A stretch of 38,343 bases of DNA from JBCCTX01 sp964652565 (GTDB lineage: Bacteria; Bacteroidota; Bacteroidia; J057), in contig CAZZEC010000046.1 of the NCBI GenBank assembly GCA_964652565.1, forward strand, positions 1 to 38,343. Direction: 5' to 3'. The notes beneath the pieces are model-generated. The model ran no database searches and was not told the origin of the DNA. It saw only the letters and a list, made by a program, of their open reading frames with translations. Shown here piece by piece: positions 15,663 to 25,300 of this stretch. Within the stretch, counting starts at the first letter, position 1, and the number at the start of each line of letters is the position of its first letter. A program made the translations under genes and the position numbers.

Positions 15663-16211
15663 TCAATTAGAATTGGGAAAATTGGGATGATTCTTGAGAG
15701 TCAGCATTTGATGTTGATGTCTTTGCATATGAAACCTCAAAAACTGTAACCTTTGAGATATATCTAAAGGACCCGAAATGGGATGTGGATATATTACAGA
15801 TTCCAAATCAGCATTTGTTAGTTCCTGTGAAAATGTTGAAAGCGTAAAGGCACAACTTTTCAACTCATTCATCCAAAAGATAACAGGTCCTCCCCATCTC
15901 GGTTTGGCCACATCAGGTACCTGCTCTTTCTCTTTCCAGGTTCTATCTATCACTTCTTCAATTGATAGCCCTTTATTAGGATTTTCACCTTCCCATAAAG
16001 GCTGATTGCTCAAATAGGCTTTCCACATTCCCATTACCCCAATTCTCTCTGCCCAAACTATATGCTCCACGATTTGATTTATTGACCACTGCTCATCGCT
16101 GGGACTATACATCTCTTGATGATAAGTCAACCCACTCAGTGTAGAAAGAAATTCCTTTCTCGCTGTTTCCACCTGGTTTACTAAATTTCCTACCATATCC
16201 ATATTATCCAA
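15663..16211 (-). CDS. DinB superfamily protein
   Basis: A 182-residue cytoplasmic protein with the four-helix pattern of the DinB/YfiT-like superfamily: QWSINQIVEHIVWAER (about 41-56) with the first metal His, and FLRFHMQRHQHQML (about 157-170) with the second pair of His residues. Members bind a divalent metal; several are thiol-dependent transferases, others have no known role. The stop TGA (15663-15665) abuts the ATG of the lipoprotein hydrolase, so the two are probably co-transcribed. Confidence 0.82.
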   Translation of the reverse strand: MDNMDMVGNLVNQVETARKEFLSTLSGLTYHQEMYSPSDEQWSINQIVEHIVWAERIGVMGMWKAYLSNQPLWEGENPNKGLSIEEVIDRTWKEKEQVPDVAKPRWGGPVIFWMNELKSCAFTLSTFSQELTNADLESVIYPHPISGPLDISQRLQFLRFHMQRHQHQMLTLKNHPNFPNSN

Positions 16212-16367
16212 CTTATTTTATAGATTGAGCATTTTGTTTATTCACAGTTAGACATCATCTGCCAAATACTCGTTCTTCCATAAAATTCCAGTATGATATA
16301 CGTCTGCTATTACAAGCAGGTCCCTATATATAGCCCTGTGGAATGTATTAAGCTTAATAATACAATC

Positions 16368-17480
16368 CTATTCGATACGTGAAAATCCTTCCTGGAATAT
16401 TTCTTTACCATCAGATGAAGTTTCAGTGGAAATGGTGTAGGGCATGGGCAATCCCTGCAATACCAAATACGTACCTGAAGAAGATAACCCAATACGATAA
16501 CTCATGTCAGGCTGCTGATCCTTATTTTCCCAGGATTTTTTACCGCATACTGTAAATACACCATTATATGCTCTATCGAATAATGTGAGAATATTGTCAT
16601 TTAGTTTATATTTTCCTTTTTCAATAACTTCTGCACTGTTTGTACATGCTTGATAATCTTGGTCATATTTATAAGACAATCGATATGTATTATCTGAATT
16701 AAGTTCCAGAATATGACCATATCCTCGACTCCCATATATGATATTCTCACTATGTACCTCCTGGAAAGTTTCACCATTAACAAATGACATTACTTGCAAC
16801 CATTTTCCTTTTATCTCAGAGGGAGAAATTGAGGAGGTGGCTAATAAAAGTTGATTCTGGACTTGAATATCCTGCATATTTAATTCTCCTTCCAGTTCCC
16901 CAACATCCTGTTTAGTATCAGTATTCGTTACGATGGTCAAAAAGGGATTGCTTTTATTAATGGCTTCATACAACAAGTTTTCTCTCCCTAATTCCTCGTA
17001 GCGATCTAACGGTGCAGCAAAATAAGATAAAAAAATACGCTCTTGTTGAGGGTCTTTCAGAAAAACTGCTGCTACTTTTGCCCTGATTTTTTGAGTCTTT
17101 CCCTTGAGAATAAAATGCGATTCATTTTGAGAAATATCTTTTCGCTGGTCTACCTTAAGGGTAGAAAATTGTTGATTTAATAGTTGTGTAACCAGATCCG
17201 TATTACTGCCAGGAAAATCATCCATGGCAATGATCAGTAAGCCAGGCGAGCCTATTTTCCCAGGTTTTTCCTGAGCAGTCCATGAAAAAATCCCATTTTG
17301 TTCATCTTTATTTACTTGAATTGTCCAACCTTCTGGTGCTAAGTATTGAGTAGTACCCGTATAGTCAGGCACCATATTGATCTGTGCTGCTAATTGATAC
17401 ACATAAAGAAGTAAGAACAAAGTGAAAGATCGCTGAAAGAATAAACAATGAAACACTTGAACAATATTGGCTTTAGACAT
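16368..17480 (-). CDS. Secreted protein of unknown function with lipocalin-like C-terminus
   Basis: About 370 residues from the ATG at 17480 (two earlier in-frame ATGs exist, up to 17510). The N-terminus is hydrophobic and ends LAAQ, a plausible signal peptide cleaved near residue 33. The middle (about 35-190) has no family that I recognise. The last 140 residues (IKGKWLQVMSF, GHILELNSDNTYRLSYKYD, GKYKLNDNILTLFD, FTVCGKKSW) follow the 'GxW...F..DGxY...GxY...ixgntL.l' pattern of lipocalin-like domains. Nothing indicates a substrate. Confidence 0.7.
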   Translation of the reverse strand: MSKANIVQVFHCLFFQRSFTLFLLLYVYQLAAQINMVPDYTGTTQYLAPEGWTIQVNKDEQNGIFSWTAQEKPGKIGSPGLLIIAMDDFPGSNTDLVTQLLNQQFSTLKVDQRKDISQNESHFILKGKTQKIRAKVAAVFLKDPQQERIFLSYFAAPLDRYEELGRENLLYEAINKSNPFLTIVTNTDTKQDVGELEGELNMQDIQVQNQLLLATSSISPSEIKGKWLQVMSFVNGETFQEVHSENIIYGSRGYGHILELNSDNTYRLSYKYDQDYQACTNSAEVIEKGKYKLNDNILTLFDRAYNGVFTVCGKKSWENKDQQPDMSYRIGLSSSGTYLVLQGLPMPYTISTETSSDGKEIFQEGFSRIE

Positions 17481-17577
17481 ATATATCATTAACGTAAGAA
17501 TTGTTGTCAATTATAAGCAGTAATAATAGGTAGATGTTCAACACGAATGATGAAGGAGTCGGTAAACTGTAGTTGAA

Positions 17578-18354
17578 TCAATTACCACCCACTTTTTTCA
17601 AAAAGGATAATACTATTCCTATATTCTCATCAATATCTCCTTCTACACGATTTTTTACCAGCATGGAAGATCCATGTGTTCCATTTTCAGCAATATATAC
17701 CTCATGATCATTAGCTAAAGCTAATTCTAATTGAGCCTTAACACTTTCAATTTCTGCTTCTTGCCTAGGTCTAAGTAAAAGTAAGGGGATATCCAAGATA
17801 GAAAAAAAGGAATCTGGTCGGCAATCAGCCATTGGTCCCCCAGAAGCTGGAGAGAAAGCCAATATCCCCGAAACTTGGTCTTTGTATTGATGGGAAAGTC
17901 TGATTGCTAATGACGCACTATAACTACTACCCCACAGTATTTTTGCACCTTCATACTCTGAATCAAGGACCCAGTTCAAGGCAGCTTCCATGTCCTGGTA
18001 AGCATCACAATACGTAAACTCGTTATTGGGTATCATCGCCACGGTTCTGTTATACTGACCGTATACCTGTCCTCCCAATCTTTGGTCTGTAGCGAGTATG
18101 TTATACCCCTCATCCGTTAACATAGGTATAATATGCTCCTGATATTCTCCGCGAACATTTGATCCACCTTGGTGAAACAACAGTATAATAGGAGCCTGAG
18201 AATCAATTTCATATAGATCGGCAAATACAAGTAAGCTATCTGATGTATAAAAATGTATCTCTGTAGGATTCTTATCGGGTATTTGAGCAACTTGCTTGCC
18301 GTTTTGTTGACAAGAGATTACTAAGATAGTAGTAAATAACAGTATTAGTTTCAT
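17578..18354 (-). CDS. Alpha/beta hydrolase lipoprotein (dienelactone hydrolase-like)
   Basis: A 258-residue protein with a lipoprotein signal and lipobox VISC (Cys15). The chain shows LLFHQGGSN (oxyanion region, about 58-66), a strand-helix LATDQRLGG, the nucleophile elbow LWGSSYSA (Ser144) and the late His in ENGTHGSS (about 225). The nucleophile follows G-x-S-x-S instead of G-x-S-x-G. Overall this fits a dienelactone hydrolase/BAAT-like esterase or thioesterase. Substrate unknown. It stands alone on its strand, 67 bases downstream of the start of the secreted protein gene. Confidence 0.8.
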   Translation of the reverse strand: MKLILLFTTILVISCQQNGKQVAQIPDKNPTEIHFYTSDSLLVFADLYEIDSQAPIILLFHQGGSNVRGEYQEHIIPMLTDEGYNILATDQRLGGQVYGQYNRTVAMIPNNEFTYCDAYQDMEAALNWVLDSEYEGAKILWGSSYSASLAIRLSHQYKDQVSGILAFSPASGGPMADCRPDSFFSILDIPLLLLRPRQEAEIESVKAQLELALANDHEVYIAENGTHGSSMLVKNRVEGDIDENIGIVLSFLKKVGGN

Positions 18355-18446
18355 GATTTTGTATCATCGCCATTTACCATTTAAATTAACTCTTAGGGGA
18401 TGATTTACCTAACAATTCATAGTTTTTGTCGTAAAATCTGAATCTT

Positions 18447-18520
18447 ACCACTTTAAGTGACATGTCTCACAGAGAATTACAATTCGATTTACCTAATTGC
18501 AGGTTCTTAAAGTAAGTGGT
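18447..18520. repeat. Inverted repeat ACCACTTTAAG / CTTAAAGTAAGTGGT
   Basis: The left arm ACCACTTTAAG (18447-18457) is the reverse complement of CTTAAAGTAAGTGGT (18506-18520) apart from 4 extra bases in the right arm. The loop is 48 bases and contains the palindrome GACATGTC. Confidence 0.45.
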
Positions 18521-18780
18521 GCGACAATATTAAGTATGTCATATTAACTTATTCCAGTACAAGAAAAATTATCCCCCTGCAGAGATGGATAGAGAAAAGG
18601 AGAGGGTCGAAGAATCCGAAATGTGAATATATCGGTGGACGTCAGGGGGTGATTATATAGCTAGGACAACAATTTTATTGTTTTTTCTTCTATATTCACC
18701 CACCTACACCTCCCTCTCCAACTACACGAACAGCTCTGCAGGGAGGAAATTAAGTTATGTATATCTAAATATGTCGTACT
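18521..18780. repeat. Broken ~260-bp palindrome upstream of sulP (MITE-like)
   Basis: Three exact blocks are mirrored in order: CCCTGCAGAG (18575-18584) with CTCTGCAGGG (18734-18743), GGAGAGGG (18599-18606) with CCCTCTCC (18712-18719), and GTGAATATA (18623-18631) with TATATTCAC (18691-18699). Further out, GCGACAATATTAAG...AACTTA on the left resembles the reverse complement of TAAGTTAT...ATGTCGT on the right. A folded-back element or long structured RNA is implied. No transposase is present. Confidence 0.55.
18668..18686 (+). terminator. Terminator-like AT hairpin with T6 run
   Basis: AACAAT-TTT-ATTGTT (18668-18682) is followed by T to 18686. It lies at the tip of the larger palindrome. The stem is only 6 bp and AT-rich, so termination would be weak. 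Confidence 0.3.
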
Positions 18781-18808
18781 ACCTATTTCTGTATAAGTTA
18801 ATAATTCC

Positions 18809-20545
18809 ATGAAACTGAAACATGTTATCCCTATTCTTTCTTGGCTACCATCCTATAAAAAGGAATGGTTAAGAGGAGATATATCAGCAGGTCTTACGGT
18901 GGGTATTATGCTCATACCTCAAGGCATGGCCTATGCAATGATTGCAGGGTTGCCTCCTATTCACGGGTTGTATGCTGCGATGATTCCCATTCTGGTGTAT
19001 GCTATCTTTGGTACATCCAGACAGCTTGCGGTAGGTCCTGTAGCTATGGATTCATTATTAGTTGCCGCAGGAGTAAGCCAATTCGCAGAGATGGGGACAG
19101 AAAATTACTTACAACTGGCTATTTTACTTGCGCTGATGGTAGGGAGTATACAATTTATATTTGGCATAGCTAAACTTGGCTTTATCGTTAACTTTTTATC
19201 CAAACCTGTGATTAGTGGATTTACTTCTGCTGCTGCTTTAATTATAGGTCTCAGCCAGCTTCAACATTTATTAGGGATTGATATACCGCGCAGTAATTTT
19301 ATATACGATATTATAGCGTTCGCATTGAATAATCTTCATTTAATATCCTATGAAACTTTGTTTATCGGCACACTGGGTATTATACTTATCATATTGGTTA
19401 AACGAATCCATCGAGCCATACCAGGTCCATTGATAGCAGTAGTATTTGGAATTCTAATTGTATGGCTAGGAGGGGTGAATGAACAACAGGTAAACATAGT
19501 GGGAACTGTCCCCAGCGGATTACCCACCTTTGCTGCTCCTACCATATCTTCTGAGCAGATTGTTTCGCTAATACCAGTAGCTATCACTATTGCACTAGTG
19601 GGATTTATGGAGTCTATCGCTGTGTCAAAAGCTGTACAGGCTCGGCATAAAGATTACGATTTAGTTCCCAATCAAGAGTTAATCGGAATAGGTCTGGCAA
19701 ATGTAGGTGGAGCTTTTTTCCAAGGATTTCCCATTACGGGTGGATTTTCACGTACTGCTGTCAATGACCAAGCCGGAGCCAAGACGGGATTAGCCTCAAT
19801 TATAAGTGCTGTCCTGCTCGCATTAACTTTACTATTCCTCACATCCCTATTTTATTATCTCCCTAAGGCAATACTCGCATCAGTGATCATGGTGGCAGTA
19901 TTCAGGCTAATTAACTATAAGGTAGCTGTCAATTTGTGGAAATCTAAGCGAGATGATTTTTATATGTTACTTGCGACTTTTCTGGGAACATTGACATTAG
20001 GAATAGAAGAAGGAATACTGATAGGCGTAGCTTTGTCGTTGGGAATGGTCATTTACCGTAGTTCTTATCCACATATAGCTGTTTTGGGTCGAGTTCCTGG
20101 GTCCATACAGTATAGGAATATTTCCCGATTTGATGATGTGGAAGAACGTAAAGACGTGTTAATTATCAGACTAGATGCACAATTATACTTTGCCAATATC
20201 TCATATTTTCTAGACTTTATAGATCATAAGGTCGAAGAAAAAGGGAAAGACCTACAGCTTGTAGTACTGGATTTTGCAGCGATTAATGATATAGATGCTA
20301 GTGCAATTGAAGCCTTAGAAGAACACTGGAGATTATATCGATCAAACAATATCTACCTATATTTTGCCGGGGTAAAGGGTCCAGTAAGAGATACGATGAC
20401 AAAATCTGGTTTTTTGGATAATATTGGAAAAGAACATTTCTTTACACATATTGAAGATTCAATTTCATACTTTGATCTCAAAGATGAAGGGTGGGTCCCA
20501 AAAGATCGAGAAAGAGCTACCCAGACCAATTATACTTCTGGTTAG
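18809..20545 (+). CDS. SulP family anion transporter with STAS domain (first of tandem)
   Basis: A 578-residue inner-membrane transporter. The start of the transport domain has the SulP signature GLTVGIMLIPQGMAYAMIAGLPPIHGLYAAMI (about residues 29-60), followed by VGPVAMDSLLVAAG and many hydrophobic helices to about residue 415. A cytoplasmic STAS domain follows, about 430-555: DVLIIRLDAQLYFANISYF and LDFAAINDIDASAIEALEEHWR. SulP (SLC26) proteins carry sulfate, bicarbonate, dicarboxylates or chloride; the ion cannot be read here. The next SulP gene begins 30 bases downstream. Confidence 0.9.
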   Translation: MKLKHVIPILSWLPSYKKEWLRGDISAGLTVGIMLIPQGMAYAMIAGLPPIHGLYAAMIPILVYAIFGTSRQLAVGPVAMDSLLVAAGVSQFAEMGTENYLQLAILLALMVGSIQFIFGIAKLGFIVNFLSKPVISGFTSAAALIIGLSQLQHLLGIDIPRSNFIYDIIAFALNNLHLISYETLFIGTLGIILIILVKRIHRAIPGPLIAVVFGILIVWLGGVNEQQVNIVGTVPSGLPTFAAPTISSEQIVSLIPVAITIALVGFMESIAVSKAVQARHKDYDLVPNQELIGIGLANVGGAFFQGFPITGGFSRTAVNDQAGAKTGLASIISAVLLALTLLFLTSLFYYLPKAILASVIMVAVFRLINYKVAVNLWKSKRDDFYMLLATFLGTLTLGIEEGILIGVALSLGMVIYRSSYPHIAVLGRVPGSIQYRNISRFDDVEERKDVLIIRLDAQLYFANISYFLDFIDHKVEEKGKDLQLVVLDFAAINDIDASAIEALEEHWRLYRSNNIYLYFAGVKGPVRDTMTKSGFLDNIGKEHFFTHIEDSISYFDLKDEGWVPKDRERATQTNYTSG

Positions 20546-20574
20546 CGGTAATCAAATTTAGTAAAAACATATAT

Positions 20575-22359
20575 ATGCTTCAGCGAATTTTCCCTTCCTT
20601 GTCTTGGTGGTCCAGGGTAAATAAGCAAACCCTTCGAGCAGACGTTATGGCTGGGATTACAGGAGCAGTCATTGTCTTACCTCAAGGAGTAGCATTTGCC
20701 ATGATTGCCGGAATGCCTCCAGAATATGGCTTGTATACAGCAATGATTACACCTATCATAGCAGCGCTATTTGGGTCATCATGGCATCTTGTATCTGGTC
20801 CGACAACAGCTATTTCGATTGTCGTGTTCTCTGCTACCAGTAAATATGCACCACCCACTACCCCTGAATTTATCCAGCTTGTACTGGTTATTACTTTCCT
20901 CGCAGGTGTCTTCCAGTTAGCCCTAGGTTTAGCCCGGATGGGTACCCTCGTCAATTTCGTCTCACATACAGTGGTCATTGGATTTACAGCAGGGGCAGCA
21001 CTTTTGATCGCTTCCAGCCAAATGAAGCATGTGCTTGGGATTGATATAGCAAGTGGAGAATCTTTCTTTGAGACGTGGGTTTCAATTGGTACTCAAATAG
21101 GTTCTACCAACCCCTTTGTAGTGTCGGTGGCTTTGGCCACGTTAGTAAGTGCCATTGTATTTAAGCGATACCTTCCCAGATGGCCGTATATGCTTATTGC
21201 CATGATATTAGGGAGCCTTTTAAGTATTGTCCTGCTAGGCGAAAAGAGAGGCATCACTTTGGTAGGCGAGATTCCAGCGAGTTTACCCCCATTTTCCCTT
21301 CCTAACATCACACTTGATAATATACGGTTGCTTTCTGCAGATGCCTTTGCCATTGCCCTTTTAGGGCTTATTGAAGCTGTGGCTATTGCAAGGGCAATCG
21401 CAACCCGTACACATCAACGCATTGATGGAAACCAAGAGTTTATTGGTCAAGGATTGTCCAATCTGGTAGGAAGTTTCTTTTCTTGTTATGCTGGATCAGG
21501 TTCGTTTACAAGATCGGGGATAAATCATACAGCAGGAGCACAGACCCCTATGGCCGCAATTTTTGCTGCAGTTTTTCTTGCATTGATACTCCTCCTAATA
21601 GCTCCCCTAACTTCATTTTTACCTATTCCAGCCATGGGAGGGATCATTCTTTATGTTGCCTACCGACTCATTGATTTTCAACATATCAAAGAGATCATTT
21701 ATACTAGTAAAAGCGAAACAGCAGTATTATTGGTTACCTTTTTTTCTACTCTGTTTCTGGAGTTGGAATTTGCTATATACTTAGGAGTTCTTCTGTCTTT
21801 AGTTATATTTCTTCAACACACTTCAAAACCTCGCATCTCTACACTAGTACCTACAACTGAAAATAACTTAAGGAAATTTATACATTCAGGTCATCATTCC
21901 CCTCAAACGTGTCCTCAGCTTCAAATTATCAGGTTGGATGGTGCGATCTTTTTTGGGTCCATCAGTTATATGTCCTCTGATTTACACGAGCGTAGTGACT
22001 CCACCCAGCCTTATCTGCTGATTGTAGCGAATGGAGTCAATTATTTAGACATTGCTGGAGCAGAACTATTGGTCCAGGAGGTAAAAAGGTGGCGTCAGTT
22101 AGGAGGGGATATCTTTTTCTCTGGCCTAAAACCATCCCATTGCAAATTCCTACAAAGAGGGACTTACTGGGAAGAAATTGGATCTGATCATTTCTATGAG
22201 AACAAACAGGTAGCGATCTCTCATATTTATCAATTGCTTGATAAGGAAATATGTGCCAATTGTAGTATTAGGATTTTCCACGAATGTAATCCCAATAAAG
22301 ATCATATGTTTTCTGAAGGGCAAAGGGCATCTTCATATGGTGACTCCACAGGATCCTAA
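20575..22359 (+). CDS. SulP family anion transporter with STAS domain (second of tandem)
   Basis: A 594-residue SulP protein, clearly diverged from its neighbour. It has GITGAVIVLPQGVAFAMIAGMPPEYGLYTAMI, then SGPTTAISIVVF in place of the neighbour's VGPVAMDSLLVAAG, so the two belong to different subgroups. The STAS domain runs about 440-560 (LQIIRLDGAIFFGSISYM, LDIAGAELLVQEVKRW). After it comes a short tail with a CANCSIRIFHEC Cys cluster (CxxC-x7-C). The start at 20575 is preferred over an in-frame ATG at 20491 because that one lies inside the first SulP gene and MLQRIFPSLSWW gives the usual short N-terminus. It converges with the next gene, leaving a 9-base gap. Confidence 0.9.
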   Translation: MLQRIFPSLSWWSRVNKQTLRADVMAGITGAVIVLPQGVAFAMIAGMPPEYGLYTAMITPIIAALFGSSWHLVSGPTTAISIVVFSATSKYAPPTTPEFIQLVLVITFLAGVFQLALGLARMGTLVNFVSHTVVIGFTAGAALLIASSQMKHVLGIDIASGESFFETWVSIGTQIGSTNPFVVSVALATLVSAIVFKRYLPRWPYMLIAMILGSLLSIVLLGEKRGITLVGEIPASLPPFSLPNITLDNIRLLSADAFAIALLGLIEAVAIARAIATRTHQRIDGNQEFIGQGLSNLVGSFFSCYAGSGSFTRSGINHTAGAQTPMAAIFAAVFLALILLLIAPLTSFLPIPAMGGIILYVAYRLIDFQHIKEIIYTSKSETAVLLVTFFSTLFLELEFAIYLGVLLSLVIFLQHTSKPRISTLVPTTENNLRKFIHSGHHSPQTCPQLQIIRLDGAIFFGSISYMSSDLHERSDSTQPYLLIVANGVNYLDIAGAELLVQEVKRWRQLGGDIFFSGLKPSHCKFLQRGTYWEEIGSDHFYENKQVAISHIYQLLDKEICANCSIRIFHECNPNKDHMFSEGQRASSYGDSTGS

Positions 22360-22368
22360 TTTCTGGCA

Positions 22369-25300
22369 TTACTTTTTCCCAATGATAATACGTGCAACAT
22401 TCTCTTGTTCCAATAGCTCATTAAATTGTTTTAGATGTGTTAGTTGAATTTCCTCCAGAGGTTTTATAATTGTCTTGTAATGTTCTTGTAGATCTCGATA
22501 TCTCTCTTTCATTCCTCCTGTAGGCCGGTGATCATCATCTACCACTACCCTGTATAATCTGGCAATATGGTTGGAGAATACCCTGGGATAATTGATTTCA
22601 TCCTGACTCGTCTCAATTTTCTCCTGGAAAAGCTGTTGCTCTACTTTAGTTAGCGCATCATGAATAGCTTTTGCCTGCGCTGAAATTTTTTCAGAATGAC
22701 CTGCCTTAACGGCTCTATTAGCTATATCAGCTACTTGTGTTTTGATTGCACGTATTTTTCGCAACCAATCCTGTGATTCATCAATCCAATGAATGAGGTC
22801 TTGAGCCATATCAAATTGTTCCTGATAATCTTCTTTGGTAATATCATTCCATCTGGGATCTGGAAGAACGAGAAAATCCTGTTCTAACACCTGATCATCT
22901 ACTGATAATTGAATCTTGTACTTTCCTGGTATAGCTTTAGGACCAGGTTCACGACCAGCACTAAATACCATAGCGACAAACTCTTCCACCATTTCTGGTC
23001 CTGGGTAACGTAGGTCCCATTTCATATGATTGACACCAGTTGATACCTCGAGTTTCTTTTCATGATCAGACGTATCGGGGTCCGTTGACCATCTGATAAT
23101 GTGTTGATCATTCTCATCCAAAATGGCCACAGATACTTCGGATTCCTCCATCTCTTCACTTAAATAAAAAAACAGCTTAGCAGGTCTTCCATCTCTCCCT
23201 CCTGTATTGGTACGATACGTATCTCTCGGCTTGAATAAGTATGCGTCCGAATCCATAACCTCATCATTGAGCTGATGAAGTAGCGTTAGGTCTTCCAAAA
23301 TCCAAAATGCACGACCTTGCGTACTTATTACCAAATCTTTCTGGTGTACCTCCAGATCCGTTATGGGAGTATGTGGTAAATTTAGTTGGAAAGATTTCCA
23401 ATGCTCACCATCATCAAAAGATATATACATTCCAAATTCAGTCCCGGCATATAATAACCCTTTGCGTTGTGGATCTTCAGCAATTGCTCTCACAAAATGC
23501 CCTTCGGGGATTCCATTCTGGCCATCAGTCAATAACTTCCAATTTTTCCCGTAATCATTAGTACGATAGACGTATGGATTGGTATCCCCATATCGATAAT
23601 TGTAAACTGCCAGGAATGCTCTTGCGGGATCATGTGTGGAGAGTTCAATCTTATTAACAGTACCCTCCCTGGGCATTTGTTCAGGGGTGATATTTTCCCA
23701 TTGTCCACCTCCATCTCTCGTAAGATGGACCAATCCATCATCAGATCCGACCCAAATCAATCCAGGCGTTTGTGGCGATTCTTTCAGTGCAAATATAGAA
23801 GAATATACCTCAACCCCTGTAGCATCGTGTTGGATAGGCCCTCCAGGAATGTCGTGATACTGATCCAGCTTTCTTGTTAAATCGGGACTGACAATTTCCC
23901 ATGTTTCACCCTTATTGGTAGATTTCATAACATAATTGCTCCCCTGGTATATTTCGTCAGGGTTGTGATGCGAAACAAAAATGGGATAGTTCCACTGCCA
24001 ACGGTATTTCAGTTTTCTTTGCGCTGTTCCTTCGGTATAATGCGGATAAGCAGTAAGTTGTCGCGTAAAACCCGTTTGTAGATTTCGGTAGGTAAGCTCT
24101 CCACTGTAGCTCGATGCATACACGATATGAGGATGACGTGGGTCAACAGCTACATCGGCACATTCTCCCCCTCCTACTTCCATCCAGTGTTGAGTATCTG
24201 TAATATCGGGGATTGCATATCCTGGTACAGATATGGTAGAATTATCCTGTTGTCCAGCATAGAGTCGGTAGGGAAACTGATTGTCCACGGTCACGCGATA
24301 GAATTCTGAAGTCGGTTGATTGAGCTGAGTTGACCATGTCTTTCCACCATTCAGGGAGACATTAGCTCCTCCGTCATTGCAGTTAATCATAATGTCTGTA
24401 TTCTCAGGATTGATCCATACTCCATGATTGTCCCCATGAGGAGTAGCAATTCGTGTATCAAAACTTTTTCCACCATCGATAGATTTGTAGAATCCTGTAT
24501 TACTGGCATAAATGGTATGTTCATCCTTAGGATCGGCAGTAATATGTGAGTAGTACCATCCACGTTGTCTGAGCTTGTGATCTCGATTAATTCTCTTCCA
24601 ACTTTCCCCTCCATCATCCGATCGATACAGTCCTCCCTTTTCTTCTTCTGCAGCCTGGATCAAGGCCCAGATACGATTGGGATTAACAGGAGAGATGGCC
24701 AGTCCAATGCGACCTAATAAGCCTTCAGGAAGCCCCCCCTTCAATTTAGTCCAATTTTTCCCTCCATCTCTACTTTGCCAAATTCCTCCTTCCATGCCGC
24801 CATCGATCAGTGTCCACGGTTTCCGTTCAGCTCTCCAAGATGCCGCATACAGAATATTGGGATTGCGCGGATGCATGACCATATCTACAACTCCTGTAGT
24901 ATCGCTGATATACAATACTTTTTCCCAAGTTTCGCCTCCATCTAACGTACGAAAAACGCCCCTTTCAGAATTAGGTGCAAAAATATTCCCCAAAGCAGCT
25001 ACATAAGCAATATTGGGATTCTGAGGATGAATGATAATTTTTCCAATTTGTCCTGCATGATCCAATCCTATATGTTTCCAGGTCTTGCCTTCGTCCCATG
25101 ATTTGTACATACCTATTCCAGAAGAAATATTCCCCCTTGGACAAGCAGATCCTGTTCCCACATATATTACGTGAGGATCTGAAGGTGCTACTTCGACAGC
25201 TCCAATCGAACCTGCCTTAATCTGACCATCAGATATGCAATCCCAAGACTGACCGGCATCAAAGGTACGCCATACTCCACCACCTGTTGATCCCATATAA

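Larger units (their letters stand above)
18355..18808. other. 454-base spacer rich in imperfect inverted repeats
   Basis: This is the only gene-free stretch above 300 bases. No open frame or tRNA is visible. It holds a dyad at 18447-18520, a larger broken palindrome centred near 18659, an AT-rich terminator-like hairpin at 18668-18686, and an 8-base palindrome GACATGTC at 18459-18466. A weak -7 box TATTTCTG lies at 18784-18791 before the SulP start. Confidence 0.6.

Noticed and set aside
20491..20574. An upstream ATG for the second SulP
   Set aside because: It lies inside the first SulP coding region, and the 28 extra residues are not SulP-like.
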